Shown in pieces: positions 48,540 through 60,584 of a stretch of 64,000 nt of DNA (its first letter is position 1; each line of letters starts with the position of its first letter). The notes under the pieces were generated by a model. The model worked only from the letters and a program-made list of their open reading frames with translations, searched no databases and was not told the DNA's origin. Source of the DNA: Setophaga petechia (lineage: Eukaryota > Chordata > Aves > Passeriformes > Parulidae); contig JANCRA010000003.1 in the NCBI GenBank assembly GCA_024362935.1, positions 51,621,844-51,685,843 of the forward strand, given 5' to 3'. A program made the translations under genes and the position numbers.

Positions 48540-51500
48540 AAAATTTAACAGAAAAGACCATAAATGCTAACAACAGTGGGAGAGCTCTCTACCTGCACAG
48601 AAGTGTGACCCCAAATAACCTGATCATCCCACTGCTCTCAGCCATGACTTATGTAATTGTCCATCTCACACATTGCTTGAAAATGCTGCTGTTTCAGAAG
48701 CAGGGCTTCCAAAAAACTTCTTTGAGTTTTTGTTTGCTTTTTATTTTTTTTTAAAAAGCATGTTCATCTTTGTCAGGAAGGCTACAAAGTCACAGCTTCT
48801 AGGAGCAAAGAAAAGTATGTATCTCCCTCATGGACAAACTTCATTTTAACATCTGTACTATGTCTTTTAAAAGTGGAAATTTAATCAACATTCAGAATGA
48901 CATGCTGAGAATTTATGAGAACTCTAGTTAAAAGCAGAGCCTTACATTTGATTTATTCTGTTTGTGATTTTTTTCCCCCTCACATAAAATAGACCCATGT
49001 TAAGGGTACTGTGCACATATCACTTTTGTTCATTTTGCTTCCTTAAAACAGTTCAAACAATATTTTATATAAGATTACAGTTGTACATAACTACTCTATT
49101 ATTCCAAAGCACTTAACATTTGTCTTGCTTTAGAATTTGATGCAGAAGCTCCCACTCATATTTTTATCAGCAGAGTTAGGACGGGGCTAGCCAAGGTTTG
49201 AAATGTCTGCCCTTACTAATCCAGAAGTTCATTTTCTGTCATGGTCCACAGCAATTAAGAGAAATACCTGTTCTGAAGGATGAATTAATAACACCATTAG
49301 CTCTGATTTAATTCCAGGGAGAGTGACCACTATCTCTCTCCTTTGAGAGGCAGCAACAAATTGGGCAGGAGGTAGGAATGCCTCGCCCAGCTCTGTAACT
49401 CTGGACACACAGACAGGGAACAGCCTCCAGAGCTGCCACTTTGGGGACAATTTTAACACACGCCCAAAGCCATTAAGAACAATTTGGAGTCAAAGTCACC
49501 AACCTTGAAAGTTAAGTCCGTGATTAATTTTATTGCCAGTCATTGCATTTTAAAGTGATGTTGTTAATAAGAAATTGTACTTAAATGAAGCATATGTGCC
49601 AGTCTGAAGACCTGGAAAAGACAAATATTTAAGTATTTTCACTTTGTTCCTCACTATACATAACTCAGACAAAAAGACAACTCCTCTGAGAGAGAAAAAA
49701 AAATAAAAAAGGAATCCAGCCAACTTTATAGGCACAGCTCTTTATTAAAAATGTAAATTGAAACTCAGCTGCCCATGTAACCTTTACCTCCCACTACTGA
49801 ACTATCTGTTAAGCTACTGTCTGATGGGATAAGCAAAAGGCTTGCAACTCATTTACTAGGTGACTGCCTAGCAGGGCATACAACTTCAGTCATTATAATG
49901 GCAGTGTTGGGGGGTTTGTTGTTATTGTTGTTTTGTTGCTGATTTTTTTAAACAAGGCAGAATGATCAATCTGCCAGACACCTTAGAGAGAAAACTCTCA
50001 TAAAGTAATACTTGCATGACTGTTTCAAACTCAATTTTGATTAATTGACTATATTATACTTCATAGAATGACAGCATGAATAAAATATATTCTTCTCATG
50101 TAGCTCTTTAAATAAGAAAAGTGTGAGACAGCAACGGAAGTATCAAGTTTCAGAGTTGCACTCAGAGCTTGGAATAGTCCTCTTAGAGGTACCATGGTCC
50201 TCAGGGTTTTATTCCCTATAAAATGCAAACTCAAGTAAACAAAGCCCATTGTCAGTTCTTTGGTTTATGTATTTAGTCTTGAGGTTATGTTGTCCCTGGG
50301 CAACAATGACATTCCATTCTGCCCAGACTGGCAAAATAACACGGGCTTTTTATTTGATTTGATCCTGTAATGGATAATTAATCCAGATCAGATGGTTTAA
50401 AGCAAAGAACACTTATTTCAGTGATGTACTTGATTTGTTGACAAGACACTATTCTAACTATATTTCCTTGGAAGAAAGTCAGACTGCAATGCTAACACAA
50501 AAAAAAATAGAAACTTTTTATCCATGAAAGTGCATTTTACCTTCCAGTTTTTAAATAGCATCTCTGAAGTGTTGTTACACAGATGAATATAATAGCTAAA
50601 TTCATCACAAAGCAAATTTTACAAACACTAAAAAACTTGAAGCACATTGTTAGTATGAAGATACTAGGAAAAATAAAATGCATTTTTGAAGAAAAATGTC
50701 TCATTTTATTTTTTACCAATTTGCAAAATAATTTGGCTGCATAGCATGGGTTGGGGTGGAAAAGCTATAAAATGGAATTTTTTTCCTTCTTAATCAATAA
50801 CTCATAAATTGATACTAGAAGCAAATTCTTTAAAGGGTGATTATAATGGTAGCAAAGATATTTTGATTAAAGAGCTTGGGATTTACTCCACTGGAAATAC
50901 ACAAAGCTAACACTTGCTGTATTGGACACTTCATGTGACAGTTATATAGGATGGGGATAAAACAGTGAAAAAAAGGCAAAGCAAATAATTTGCAGTCAAC
51001 TTCTTCTCCTTGCTAATATGCATCTGTGAAAGGAAGGAGCACAAAGGAGGAGGACAGACATTCAGAGACAGATCCTGTGTGTCAAAGTGCCCTGGGAAAC
51101 AGAGTCTCCTCTTTGTCAGTAGAGTTCCTACTACAAGAGGACTTTCCTCCTTGGCTGGCTTCCTCTAGATGAAAACGTGACTAGAAGTGGATGAGGGAAT
51201 TCAAGCCATTTCTGTAGAACATCCAGGGGAAAAAAAAAAAAAAACCAAACCAGGTCATACCATTTATTCATTTTAAAGGTAGGATGTTGTGACCTATTCC
51301 AACCACAAAACAAGAATAGAGAGGATAAATTGCCAGTTTGCCTGTATGAAACAAATGTCAGCCAAGATTCAGAATCACTAGAAGTCAATGTTGTAAGGGT
51401 GTTTCTTGAAATGACTAAAAGTTGTTTTATAATATAACAGTGGTTTTGAACTAAAAGCTTTGAGATTCTTATGTAACTGTACACTATGCATCTGGAAGGC

Positions 51501-51715
51501 TTTCAGTTACCAGTAACTATCTTCATATTGTCAGAGTGATGAGAATATGAGCACCACCTAAAGTTCAAAAGCACAAGGAGGCTTTCTAAGAAGCTGTTGG
51601 GTTTTCATTGTTGTTGTTCCACATTTGGAACTCTGTATCTTAACAGAGCTCACTTGCCTCTAATGTCTTCTAAACCCATAAAGCTTTTCACAGCCTAGAA
51701 GGACTTCAGTACATA
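48540..51715. other. Unique AT-rich DNA, nothing recognised
   Basis: No exon, RNA gene or mobile element was recognised. A-runs occur near 50500 and at 51231-51244. Confidence 0.45.
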
Positions 51716-51717
51716 AA

Positions 51718-51815
51718 ACAGTACTCCAAAAACAGTACTCCAAAAACAGTACTCCAAAAACAGTACTCCAAAAACAGTACTCCAAAAACAGTACTCCAAA
51801 AACAGTACTCCAAAA
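51718..51815 (+). repeat. Perfect 14-bp minisatellite, 7 copies
   Basis: ACAGTACTCCAAAA is repeated seven times without a single mismatch over 98 bp. Each unit contains the palindrome AGTACT. The flanks (ACATAAA left, ACACTGAAATTG right) are not repeat units. Since 14 is not divisible by three, all three minus-strand frames give one shared 14-residue peptide cycle, which explains the overlapping frames there; it is not coding. Confidence 0.98.
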
Positions 51816-52230
51816 ACACTGAAATTGAAAAAAATTCCTTGAAAACACACAGGGAAAAGAATCCTCCAAGAATTCATGAAAGCATGTTCTTTCTTCCTGT
51901 TACCCCACCTAAAACTGCTAGCAACATGATAAATATCAATCCTCAAACATTACTGTAATATCAGTTCCTGAAAGGGCAAGTATCACGATTGCAGTTTGGA
52001 TTACTTTTAAGATAAATTCATCCTACATTTAACAACTATCCTTCAGAATGGTAATTCAAGGACTACTGTAAAAGATAGATCATTCTGATTCCTCCTCATT
52101 TTAGTCAGTATTATTTTCTTGAAACAGTTCTCTATGAAGAACTGTGCAACATTGGTGAGATTTTGGATTTGTTAATTCTGCCTCTAGGAAAAGACATTGT
52201 GTTAGAAAACATATCTCCCATCAGTTAATG
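51816..52230. other. Unique DNA, nothing recognised
   Basis: No feature was recognised. Confidence 0.4.
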
Positions 52231-52232
52231 TG

Positions 52233-52575
52233 CTTGTGTCAGGAAAAGTCAATTAGTGTTGTCATCTTATTGCAGGGATTCCATACTGCTGTCTCCTTAT
52301 CACAAAAGTTTCATACCTTCTTGGTGTTTCTCATGGGCAGCTCCTCAGAGCACTGACTCTTTCTTCCTCACAAAGCAGCCAACTGACTCCAGTTCCCTTC
52401 CCAACCAGCCACCCCACTCTTTTATAGCACTCTTCTTCTCATTGGGTACAGCTGTGGCCTGTTAAAGTTAGACCTGCTCCTAATCTTTGATAATTGGCCC
52501 AGCTGCAACTCCTTAGGGCTAAGATTACTTTCTACACTATTTTCTTATGTTCTATCCCTCTGCAAATTAGGATTC
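52233..52575 (-). mobile_element. Probable LTR, minus strand, with TATA box (approximate ends)
   Basis: Read on the minus strand, the text runs AAAGATTAGGAGCAGGTC, TAACTTTAACAGGCCACAGC, TGTACCCAATGAG, then a good TATA box GCTATAAAAGAG (52428-52417), then GGGTGGCTGGTTGG. Further on is GCAATAAGATG, a possible weak poly(A) site. This promoter-like order and the wording match a songbird LTR that I recall. Ends are uncertain and no target duplication was established. An alternative is an unrelated cellular promoter. Confidence 0.5.
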
Positions 52576-52579
52576 CAAA

Positions 52580-53995
52580 AGAGGATTTGAAGTGTATTCC
52601 ACTCATATGCAAAACCATCTCAAAGCCTTTTTAGGCTGACTTGTTTCAGTGTTACCACTCACATTTAGCAACTTGTTGATTAGCATGCTGTGTGATGGGG
52701 TAGATTTTCCCTGGAAAAACAGGCTAATGGTTGTTCCTTAAATATATGTTCTGCACAAAGAACACCGTAATGGAAAAAGGTGCAATGGAAAAGTCACTCC
52801 CTACTGCTTCTTAGGAATGTAGACCATCCTGTCTTTTACGCCTGTATAACATATTTGCTATTTTCCACCCTCCTTTGTAATATATTTAAGAATTAATACA
52901 TGGAAATAATGTCATGGGGTTTTCAACACTTATTAGAAAGAAGAGGGCTACGTTTTCACAGGTAATAAAGCAATCAGCTGCAGGTATGCAAACAAACTCT
53001 TTTTCATCTATACAAATATGTTCAGCTGTTGTTTCCAAACCTTTGTGTTTCTACAAAGGTATTGAGCTTCAAGTCTAAATTGCATTTTGATGTCACTGCT
53101 TCTCACAACTTCAGTGCCAGTTCAGAAATTAGAGAGAAAACTACAGCAGTGTCTGGGGCAGGCCTGGTTAAGAACTCCTCCCAAAATTCCTTGTAACAGA
53201 GACAAGAGTAGTCATATTTTCACAGAGGAACATGAGGAAGAAGGTAGCCAGAAACTGTGAAAAAGAAAAAACCTCTGCCATGGCAGCTGAGAGAACAGTA
53301 CTGTCAGTATTTTGGCCTCGAAGGTGGAAGTCTGAATCCTGCCCTTCCCATCACAAAACAGCTGCACAGCTTTTTTGGAGACAGCCCTGGCAAATTGAGA
53401 TGTTAACGCCCACCAGCAGTTAAACTACCGCTGGAGATTACATTGAAGACAGCCAGGTTATTTTAAATTGACACTTAAGGTACGCTGTGCTCATCTGTTT
53501 TGGTTTTGAATCAAAACAGATTAGAAACATTCAAAGAATCTGTTAACAGCAAATTGACTGCTCAGAGAACAGAATCCAGCTCAGTAGCAGAAATGAAAAA
53601 TTGTTCCAACTATAAATTGAACAAAATTCTGTGAACCTTCAGAAATGGAAAGTAAAAACTAACATGCTGAGTGGAAATGTACATAATACCAATACTCTGA
53701 GCAAGGCGTGTGGTTTAACTGGAAACCAAAATACACAGGAGGAGATAATTTCTGCAATTCCAACTCACTTAAGATACTCTACGTTATTATGATGAAGGCC
53801 CCTCTGACATTCCAAGATTAAATCCTAGAAATCCTTCCTAAGTGTGGTCACCATTGACAAGATTTATCATTAAATGAGTGCAGGGTCACTGTTTCACTAT
53901 AAGAATTGTCAGAGAAAATTCTTTTGACTCTCTGTTTTAAATGCAGTAACAGAGACTACGCAAGATGTGAGAGATATGATGTGGTTGTCTCTGTT
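52580..53995. other. Unique DNA, nothing recognised
   Basis: A 63-codon plus frame (53232-53423) starting MRKKVARNCEKEK has no recognisable domain. No other feature was recognised. Confidence 0.4.
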
Positions 53996-54009
53996 GTCCA
54001 AGAGGAATA

Positions 54010-54270
54010 GTATTGAAGGATAATTCAAGTCAGAAAGGACCTCAGGAGACCTCACAGAGTAAGATCAGCTAGGAGATCAGATCTGGCTGCCCAGTACTTT
54101 ATCCTGTTGGAACATTAAAAATTCCAGAGGTGGAGACCATACAACCTCCCCAAAGAATGCATTTCAGTGCTTTCATAGACTTCTTGTGAAGTTGTATCCT
54201 TATGTCCAGTGCCTGTACAGGAGGAGTGTTCAGAATTCCTGCCGGTGCCTCACTCAACAGCAGCACTGCT
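54010..54270 (-). mobile_element. CR1 LINE fragment, minus strand, old
   Basis: CAGAAAGGACCTCAGGAGAC, then CTGGCTGCCCAGTACTTTAT and GAGACCATACAACCTCCCC follow the order of the reverse-strand CR1 3' region, with many substitutions and small gaps. It fades out near GGTGCCTCACTCAACAGC. Confidence 0.7.
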
Positions 54271-54668
54271 GCAGAGTTCCTGCAGAGTCAACACAGGACT
54301 AATTTCAGCCTCATTCTCTAAGATATTGTCATTAGCATAAAACAACCTTTAAATATCCTTTGTTCACAGTTCAAAATCTCTGCTCCAGGATGGAGTAAAT
54401 TATCTAGGCATCCTGAGAAGAACCACTTTAACAACTTATAGAGTCTTTATGACAAGGGTACAGAAATTCCAAATTTACCTTAGGCTACACCTGACGCAAA
54501 TGTGTGGGTAGAAATGCTATTTCTACTTAAAATAGGGAATTCAAGCAAAAGCATGCCACCTCACAGGAGTCTTTCTTGCATTCTTTCTCAGCAATTTGTC
54601 TAAATGGAATAAATTTTCTCCTTTTATGCTTTTTACACCAAGCTTCTTTGATATAGAGGACACGGATG
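54271..54668. other. Unique DNA, nothing recognised
   Basis: No feature was recognised between the CR1 fragment and the LTR. Confidence 0.4.
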
Positions 54669-54674
54669 AGGATG

Positions 54675-55059
54675 TGTGATGGTGTTCACAGGGATTCTTG
54701 GATGAGGGAAGAGACGAGGATCTGACTCCATGTTTCAGAAGGCTTGATTTATTATTTTATTATATATATTACATTAAAACTATACTAAAAGAATAGAAGA
54801 AAAGGTTTCATCAGAAGGCTGGCTAAGAATAGAATAAGAAAGAATGATAACAAAGGATTGTGGCTCATCTCTCTGTCCAAGCCAGCTGGGCTGTGATTGG
54901 TGCTTAATTACAAACATCTAACATGAGCCAATCAAAGATGCACCTGTTGCATTCCACAGCAGCAGATAATCATTGTTTACATTTTGTTCCTGAGGCCTCT
55001 CAGCTTCTCAGGAGGAAAAATCCTAAGGAAAGGATTTTCAATAAAAGATGTCTGCGACA
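54675..55059 (-). mobile_element. Solo LTR, family A copy 5, minus strand (perfect 6-bp duplication)
   Basis: A complete 385-bp solo LTR. On the minus strand it starts TGTCGCAGACATCTTTTATT and ends ...GTGAACACCATCACA. It is flanked by the perfect hexamer AGGATG at 54669-54674 and 55060-55065. The order is U3 with CCTGAGAAGCTGAGAGGCC, then ATTGGCTCATGTTAG, then TTTAGTATAGTTTTAATGTA, an AATAAATCAAGCC poly(A) region, and CTGAAACATGGAGTCAGATC. The AT-rich site is short (about 40 bp), so this copy shows the unexpanded state of the site that carries (TATAA)n in copies 1 and 2. Clean ends and duplication suggest it is among the younger copies. Confidence 0.94.
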
Positions 55060-55065
55060 AGGATG

Positions 55066-58000
55066 GAAAATGATAATATTTTATTTGCTCCTTGTACAGA
55101 GAGGGAAAATGCTCTCAAGACTTGTAAGTACATTTTACAAGAAAGTATTTGAAATCTTTAGAGAGATTACATGGTTTCCCAGAGTCTCCTAGTGAGATAA
55201 TGGTTGAAACAAGAACAGAGCTACATTACTTCATCCAGTACACCCAGTTCTAACCCATCCTCTCATTTAATTCCTCTCCTCTAATATTAAATACTAAAAG
55301 TTAACAGGCTCAGAGAGTAATGACCATGTTCCTGGAACAGAATCCAACAAAGATGACTTAATACATAGAAACCATTCCTGGATGAGGAAGGCTCTGAGGA
55401 TTTGGGAGACAAGGAGAGGACTCAGGTGAAGCATGGTCAATGTTTCCATTCTCCCCTAGCCTCCTCCGTTTGGATGGTGCTGGATAACAAGCACCAGCTG
55501 AGATGATCTTTGGCCTGACCAGTACAGCTATTTATAATTTACCTCCAGTATGTGTGCTAAGCATAGAGAATTGGATAAATCACTCAATCACTAACAAAGG
55601 AGATAGTGCTTTAGAAATAAAACAATGGGAAGGAACGTTTGGCTGTTGGGATATTGCAAGAGGCCAAATGTTTAAAGGGTTTTGCCTCAGATTCCTAGAC
55701 TTTTGGAGTTACTATAACAACAAATCAGCACCACCTAAAAATGTTCTCCCTCCTTTCTTTCTTATATATGCACAAGACTAAAGTGTTTTAGAAAATCTGA
55801 TCTCATTGAGGAACTTCTGAGCAAAGAATAATGTTGACCGAAGCTGGCACAAGTTGGCAGTCTCACAGACAGGGCTGTATTGCACTGCTTGGTCACTTAA
55901 TTTTCATAAAAGGGTTTTAGCCTTGCATCCTATTTCCCAGGATCCTCAACAGCAGTGGAGGTTTCTACCTAGATACAGAGGAATTCACTGATGGACAGCT
56001 TTGGACAGTGAAGAAAGAGCATCTTCATTCAGCACTACTGGGAAAAGCTTGGAGCCAAGAATGGCCCAGAATAACAACTCCATAGGGACAGGATTTGCAT
56101 ATTAACAAGGGTGGGTGTAGAGTCTTTGCCTTCAGAACAGTTTTGGCCTTTGAGGAACAGGATGTTACTCTACACATCTGATTACATGTGGATCATATCA
56201 GTGTGCCAGGGATGGCAATATTCTGCTCTTCAGGGAAATCAAGATGCTACTGAATATGTAATGTGATTATTTTAGGGTGTTTTAAATACAATATTCCAGA
56301 AAATGGCCTGGCTGATCCTACTGGAAATGGGAGAGGAAAGACATAAGGGGCTGCCTACATTATTAAACTGCTGTGGAAACTGCAATGAATTGTCAGAATA
56401 CAAACAGTATTTACCTTCTTCCTAGCCTTTCTCTAATATCCAATCTCAGTTAGACATTTGTTTAAGCTCCATGGCTTGGCTCTGATGACAGGCATAGAAC
56501 TCATATAGATGGGAGAAGCCACACTGCTGGAGCAGACACAGTGCTGACCTTTCCCTGTGATAGTTCATTCCTGCACTTGTGGAGAGCCTTGCTTGTTATT
56601 TTCTACTGTCTTAACCTATTGACCAGAAAGAACTTCCACGTAGTCCATACAGATAAATCATCTGATGCTTTAAGGGGGAGTTAGCTGCAATATTATTTTA
56701 TAACCAAAACCTCAAACTGCTCTTTGTACAATTTAACACTCAGGCTAATAAGTTAAGAAAGAGAGAAAGAGAATAAATAGGCTATAAAATAAGGTACATT
56801 ACTAAAACTCATTGTAAAGTTCTTGTGTTTTGTTTTTTTCTAAAGATATACTGCACTTGTCTCCTGCCCAGATACCGATCTACCCTCAGAACTGGAAAAT
56901 ACATTTTTGATACACCTTATTTGATGTCTTACTTGCTGTGTTATATATTCAGAGCAGATAGTCTGAAGCAAAGAACAAAGGCTGCGTAATTTGAACTTTA
57001 ACTCATACTTCACAGGTCGATGCTTCATTCAACCTGCAAGAAAAAGCAATTATTGCACTTGAGCTAACAATATTATAAAAGGGGGTCAGTGACACACCAT
57101 TTCATTGGTAAAAATATGTGCAGTAAAACAAATTAAACTGAAAATAATTTATTTTCCTAAAAACACCGTAATTTCAACCACCCAACTGAAGAACTGTTCA
57201 AAAGCATAAAGGAATGCACTGACGTGACATTAGCTGCTTGAAATCTTAACCCTGAAGTACTTCTGAATACAGTTGTGATTGAGCCTCTTTTTTAATTTTA
57301 ATGCCACCTTTTTCCCTCTGTGTCACTAATTAGATGCTTTTTGGACAAAAATTTTAAACAATGACAACTTCAAAACAAACAGGGTGACCCATTCCTAAGT
57401 AATGTTAATTTAATTCTACCTACTTTTGGTTACTTCTGTTTTTAACAGTGGCTGCTTTCATGCTTGGAAACAATTGTTGTGCCTTTTGGAACAGGTAAAT
57501 TGCTCCAGTGAGTGACAAGTTAGTCCTCTTACTGAGAGACTGGAAGCTGTTCTTTCCATCAGAAGTGAGCTGCTTGGAAAGAACAGATTTTATGCTTCAC
57601 CAAGTTTTTCCCTGCCTGTATACAAGAGGACATTATCTCACTGGTGCCACAGCTATGGAGAAAAGGAAAAAGGCCCTGTGTGACTGATGTGCAAAGTGCT
57701 CAGCCAGAACCTGCTGCTTAATGAGGGGGACAGGGAAAGGACAGAAATCTCCTTTCAGCAGCTCGTGCTTTCTGTGGAGGGAACCACTCCAAAACAGAGC
57801 ACAAAATTTGGTCTTTGGTACAGAAAAGCATCCCCCAGCTGTTCCCATGGGACATTCTTTTCCTTGAGGTCCCTGAATTGGAGCACATCCTAGAAACATT
57901 TATAGATTGTGGAAATACTTGACCTAATATAAGACAGGGGAAAAATTCCCACTCACAATTCCCCAGCTCGGTCTCATTTTGCATTTTTACCTGTTAATCA

Positions 58001-58200
58001 AAGTGAGGATCAAAACACTTAATTGGAGCCTTTGAACAAAAATCAACTTGTAAGCCAAGGCATTTGCTCATGCTTACCCAGGTCTGCCCCAGTCTCCCAT
58101 AAAGCACTGCTTTATTTATCAGGACAGACTAATTAGCTGCTTGTGCTGTGTTCAGCTTTGAGCAAAGCAAAGAAGCTGGAGAAGTGCTAGAGACACATTG
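55066..58200. other. Unique AT-rich DNA, nothing recognised
   Basis: No exon, RNA gene or mobile element was recognised. Confidence 0.45.
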
Positions 58201-60555
58201 CAGCAAAGGGAAAAGCAGCTGGGGCAGCTAGACAAATTCATCCACTGTGGGAAAAGAAAAGTTTAAGCCAGTAAATGCAGCATCAGACAGTGCTTGACCT
58301 TTGAAACTGTGTGTCAGCCTTGGTGGGAAAACAAATATTCCACTTGTCATTAACGGGCATCTCTTCTGCATGTGAACAACAGGCCATTGTGCCACAGAAA
58401 AAAGAAATGTCTCAACATCTTGCATTAATCCTCCGGTGGGGGAGTACAGGGAGAAATGTGAGGTGGGGGCACACACACACAAAATAAAAAGTCCCAAAAA
58501 GATCAATGCTGCCATTGTTTTCTTTAAATAAAAAAATCGTAACATCACTGTAACAAGGTCAGTTTTAGGTTCCATCTTCCAAGAGACTCCAAAAGCAAGG
58601 GTGTTTGAAATATTTAAACTTACAACATGTGTATAATCACCTAAAAGCCATGAGGATGGAACAAGAATAGCTAGGATGCAATGCAAAACCCTGGGCAAGA
58701 ACAGCACAGAAAAACTATGTAAAAACCAACATTGTCCTTAAATGTCTTCCCCTCCTAACTTTTTTTATTAATTTGCAGCTAATGACCAACATCACAAATG
58801 CTAATTTCATTTGAAATATTGTTTTGGAAGGTCAGAGACTGCACACAAATAGCTTAAGGTGAAATAGCATAAGAATGAGAATGTAATTCCAGCTCTAATA
58901 CACCTGCTGAAGCATAGTTAGACACTGAATTGACTCTTCTCTTTTTAGAGGACACCAAACACTGTGTGATGTCAAGATAATTAATCATGCTGTATTATTA
59001 ATCTAGCATTTTAAAAAAATCTTTTACCTGCATCTTGATAAGAAAACTACTTTAAAAATTATATTAGCCAATATGTCCCTGTTGTCTTATCATAGGAAAT
59101 AAAGCAGTTTACTTGTGAAATCAAGCATAAAAGGCAAGTGTCTCAAATTATTAGCTGGCTGTATATAAAATGGAATGCATGTCTATTTATATTACTTGAT
59201 AGGTTATATGTATGCACTGCAGAAACCATATTAAGAAATCAAATCAAATCAGAATATGACAGCTCTTGAACTGATCTTCTCTCACACTTCCTAACTGCAG
59301 ACAGGCCAGTCTGCTTGGTCTAGAACATTCCAAAGCAAGTGTCTCTCTTAGACCCCTCTAAATCAGGTAAACTAAGGATGACACCCTTGCAAGAGCAGTA
59401 AAACACATGGGGAAAAATGAACCTTCTGTCCAGTTTTTACAACAGCTGCAGGGGAGGTACCAGAGATAAAAACCTGCCTCAGTATACAAATCCTCCTGAG
59501 CACTCACTGCTCTGGTTTGTGTAACTGCAGCTTCTGCAGCACTTTGTGTCAGGGGGTTTCCTTGCCTGGCAGTGTTCATTAGGAGACTTTATATCAAGGC
59601 ACTGATGCTCTCCATCTGTTTTGAGCACATTGCCGGAGTAAATCAGCTTAAAGCAAGTTTATCCACCCCTTGAAAGATTAGGACAATCCTCATTTGGCAC
59701 GAAAACATCAAGTCTCATGTGGTCCATTTCCAGGGATGCAAAGCAACTTAAAAAGGAGGCAAGCAGATGAGTGCAGAGTGCCAGTGTGTTGCCTCCTGCC
59801 CACAATTCTCCAGTAGCTGTAGGTCAGTGGATTCACACCTCTCATCTCTCAACAAAGATCAGGTTAAGGTGCTTTTATTCTTTATCACCAGAATTCTGAA
59901 TTGCTGCCCTCTGTCAAACTGAATTGTGTAAGCCACCCATGAAAGAGATGTTACTTGCAGAGTATTTGTACCTATAGCATGTCTAACTTCTGCCAATTTA
60001 CAAATCCAATTAAATCACACTATACCAGCACATATATCAAAACCTGGCATAAAAAGATAACTAGCAAAGACTCCACTTCAAATTTGTTGAATTATAAGAA
60101 TTCTTGTCCTACCCTATACCTTTTAGATTTTTTGGTTTTAAACTGAGACTTGAAGGAAAGCATGCAGAAAGAAAATCCACATGGAATTGCATGCTTTCAT
60201 TCATATCCACTAAAGAAACAACACTCCAAGGAGTGCTGCCAAAGTACAGAGGCTACACCTTAACAAAAGCTAAGGGAAAGGATTCATGTCCACTTTTAAT
60301 GAAGAGTAGGTTTTAAGGATTATTTCTAGCTACTTTTTTTTTCTAAGTTTTAATTTTTTAAAGGAAAAGAATTATTAAAGACTAACTAAACTCTATTAAA
60401 GGTTTAGGGACTTAAAATGTGAACATTTTTGTCTATCATAAAATTTATGCCAAATCAGTGTGTCTGTTTGTTCATCAATTCAGAAAAATGTGTTGAAATA
60501 AAATATTCATGATACAAATCTCTCAATTGGATTGCTGGATTGAGCATGCACGGCA
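58201..60555. other. Unique DNA; possible conserved-type AT-rich block at 58960-59240
   Basis: A 159-codon open minus-strand frame at 58228-58707 has no domain (see rejected items). The stretch 58960-59240 is rich in homeodomain-type cores (AGATAATTAATCATG, GTATTATTAATCTAG), with no repeats. That is a look often seen in conserved enhancers, but no alignment is available here. Confidence 0.3.
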
Positions 60556-60560
60556 GAAGT

Positions 60561-60584
60561 AATCCAAAAACATATTTTTGGATT
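60561..60584. repeat. Perfect inverted repeat (10-bp stem, 4-nt loop)
   Basis: AATCCAAAAA (60561-60570) is complementary to TTTTTGGATT (60575-60584) around a CATA loop. Confidence 0.9.

Noticed and set aside
51718..51815. CRISPR-like array
   Set aside because: The units are directly adjacent with no spacers, and the window is vertebrate DNA.
51660..51946. Overlapping minus-strand frames with a repeated 14-residue peptide
   Set aside because: A 14-bp tandem unit is read in three phases, so any frame without a stop gives such a cycle; there is no start context or domain.
58228..58707. 159-codon minus-strand frame with a hydrophobic stretch
   Set aside because: About one frame of this length is expected by chance in 64 kb of AT-rich DNA; no domain, no splice context and no CpG promoter nearby.
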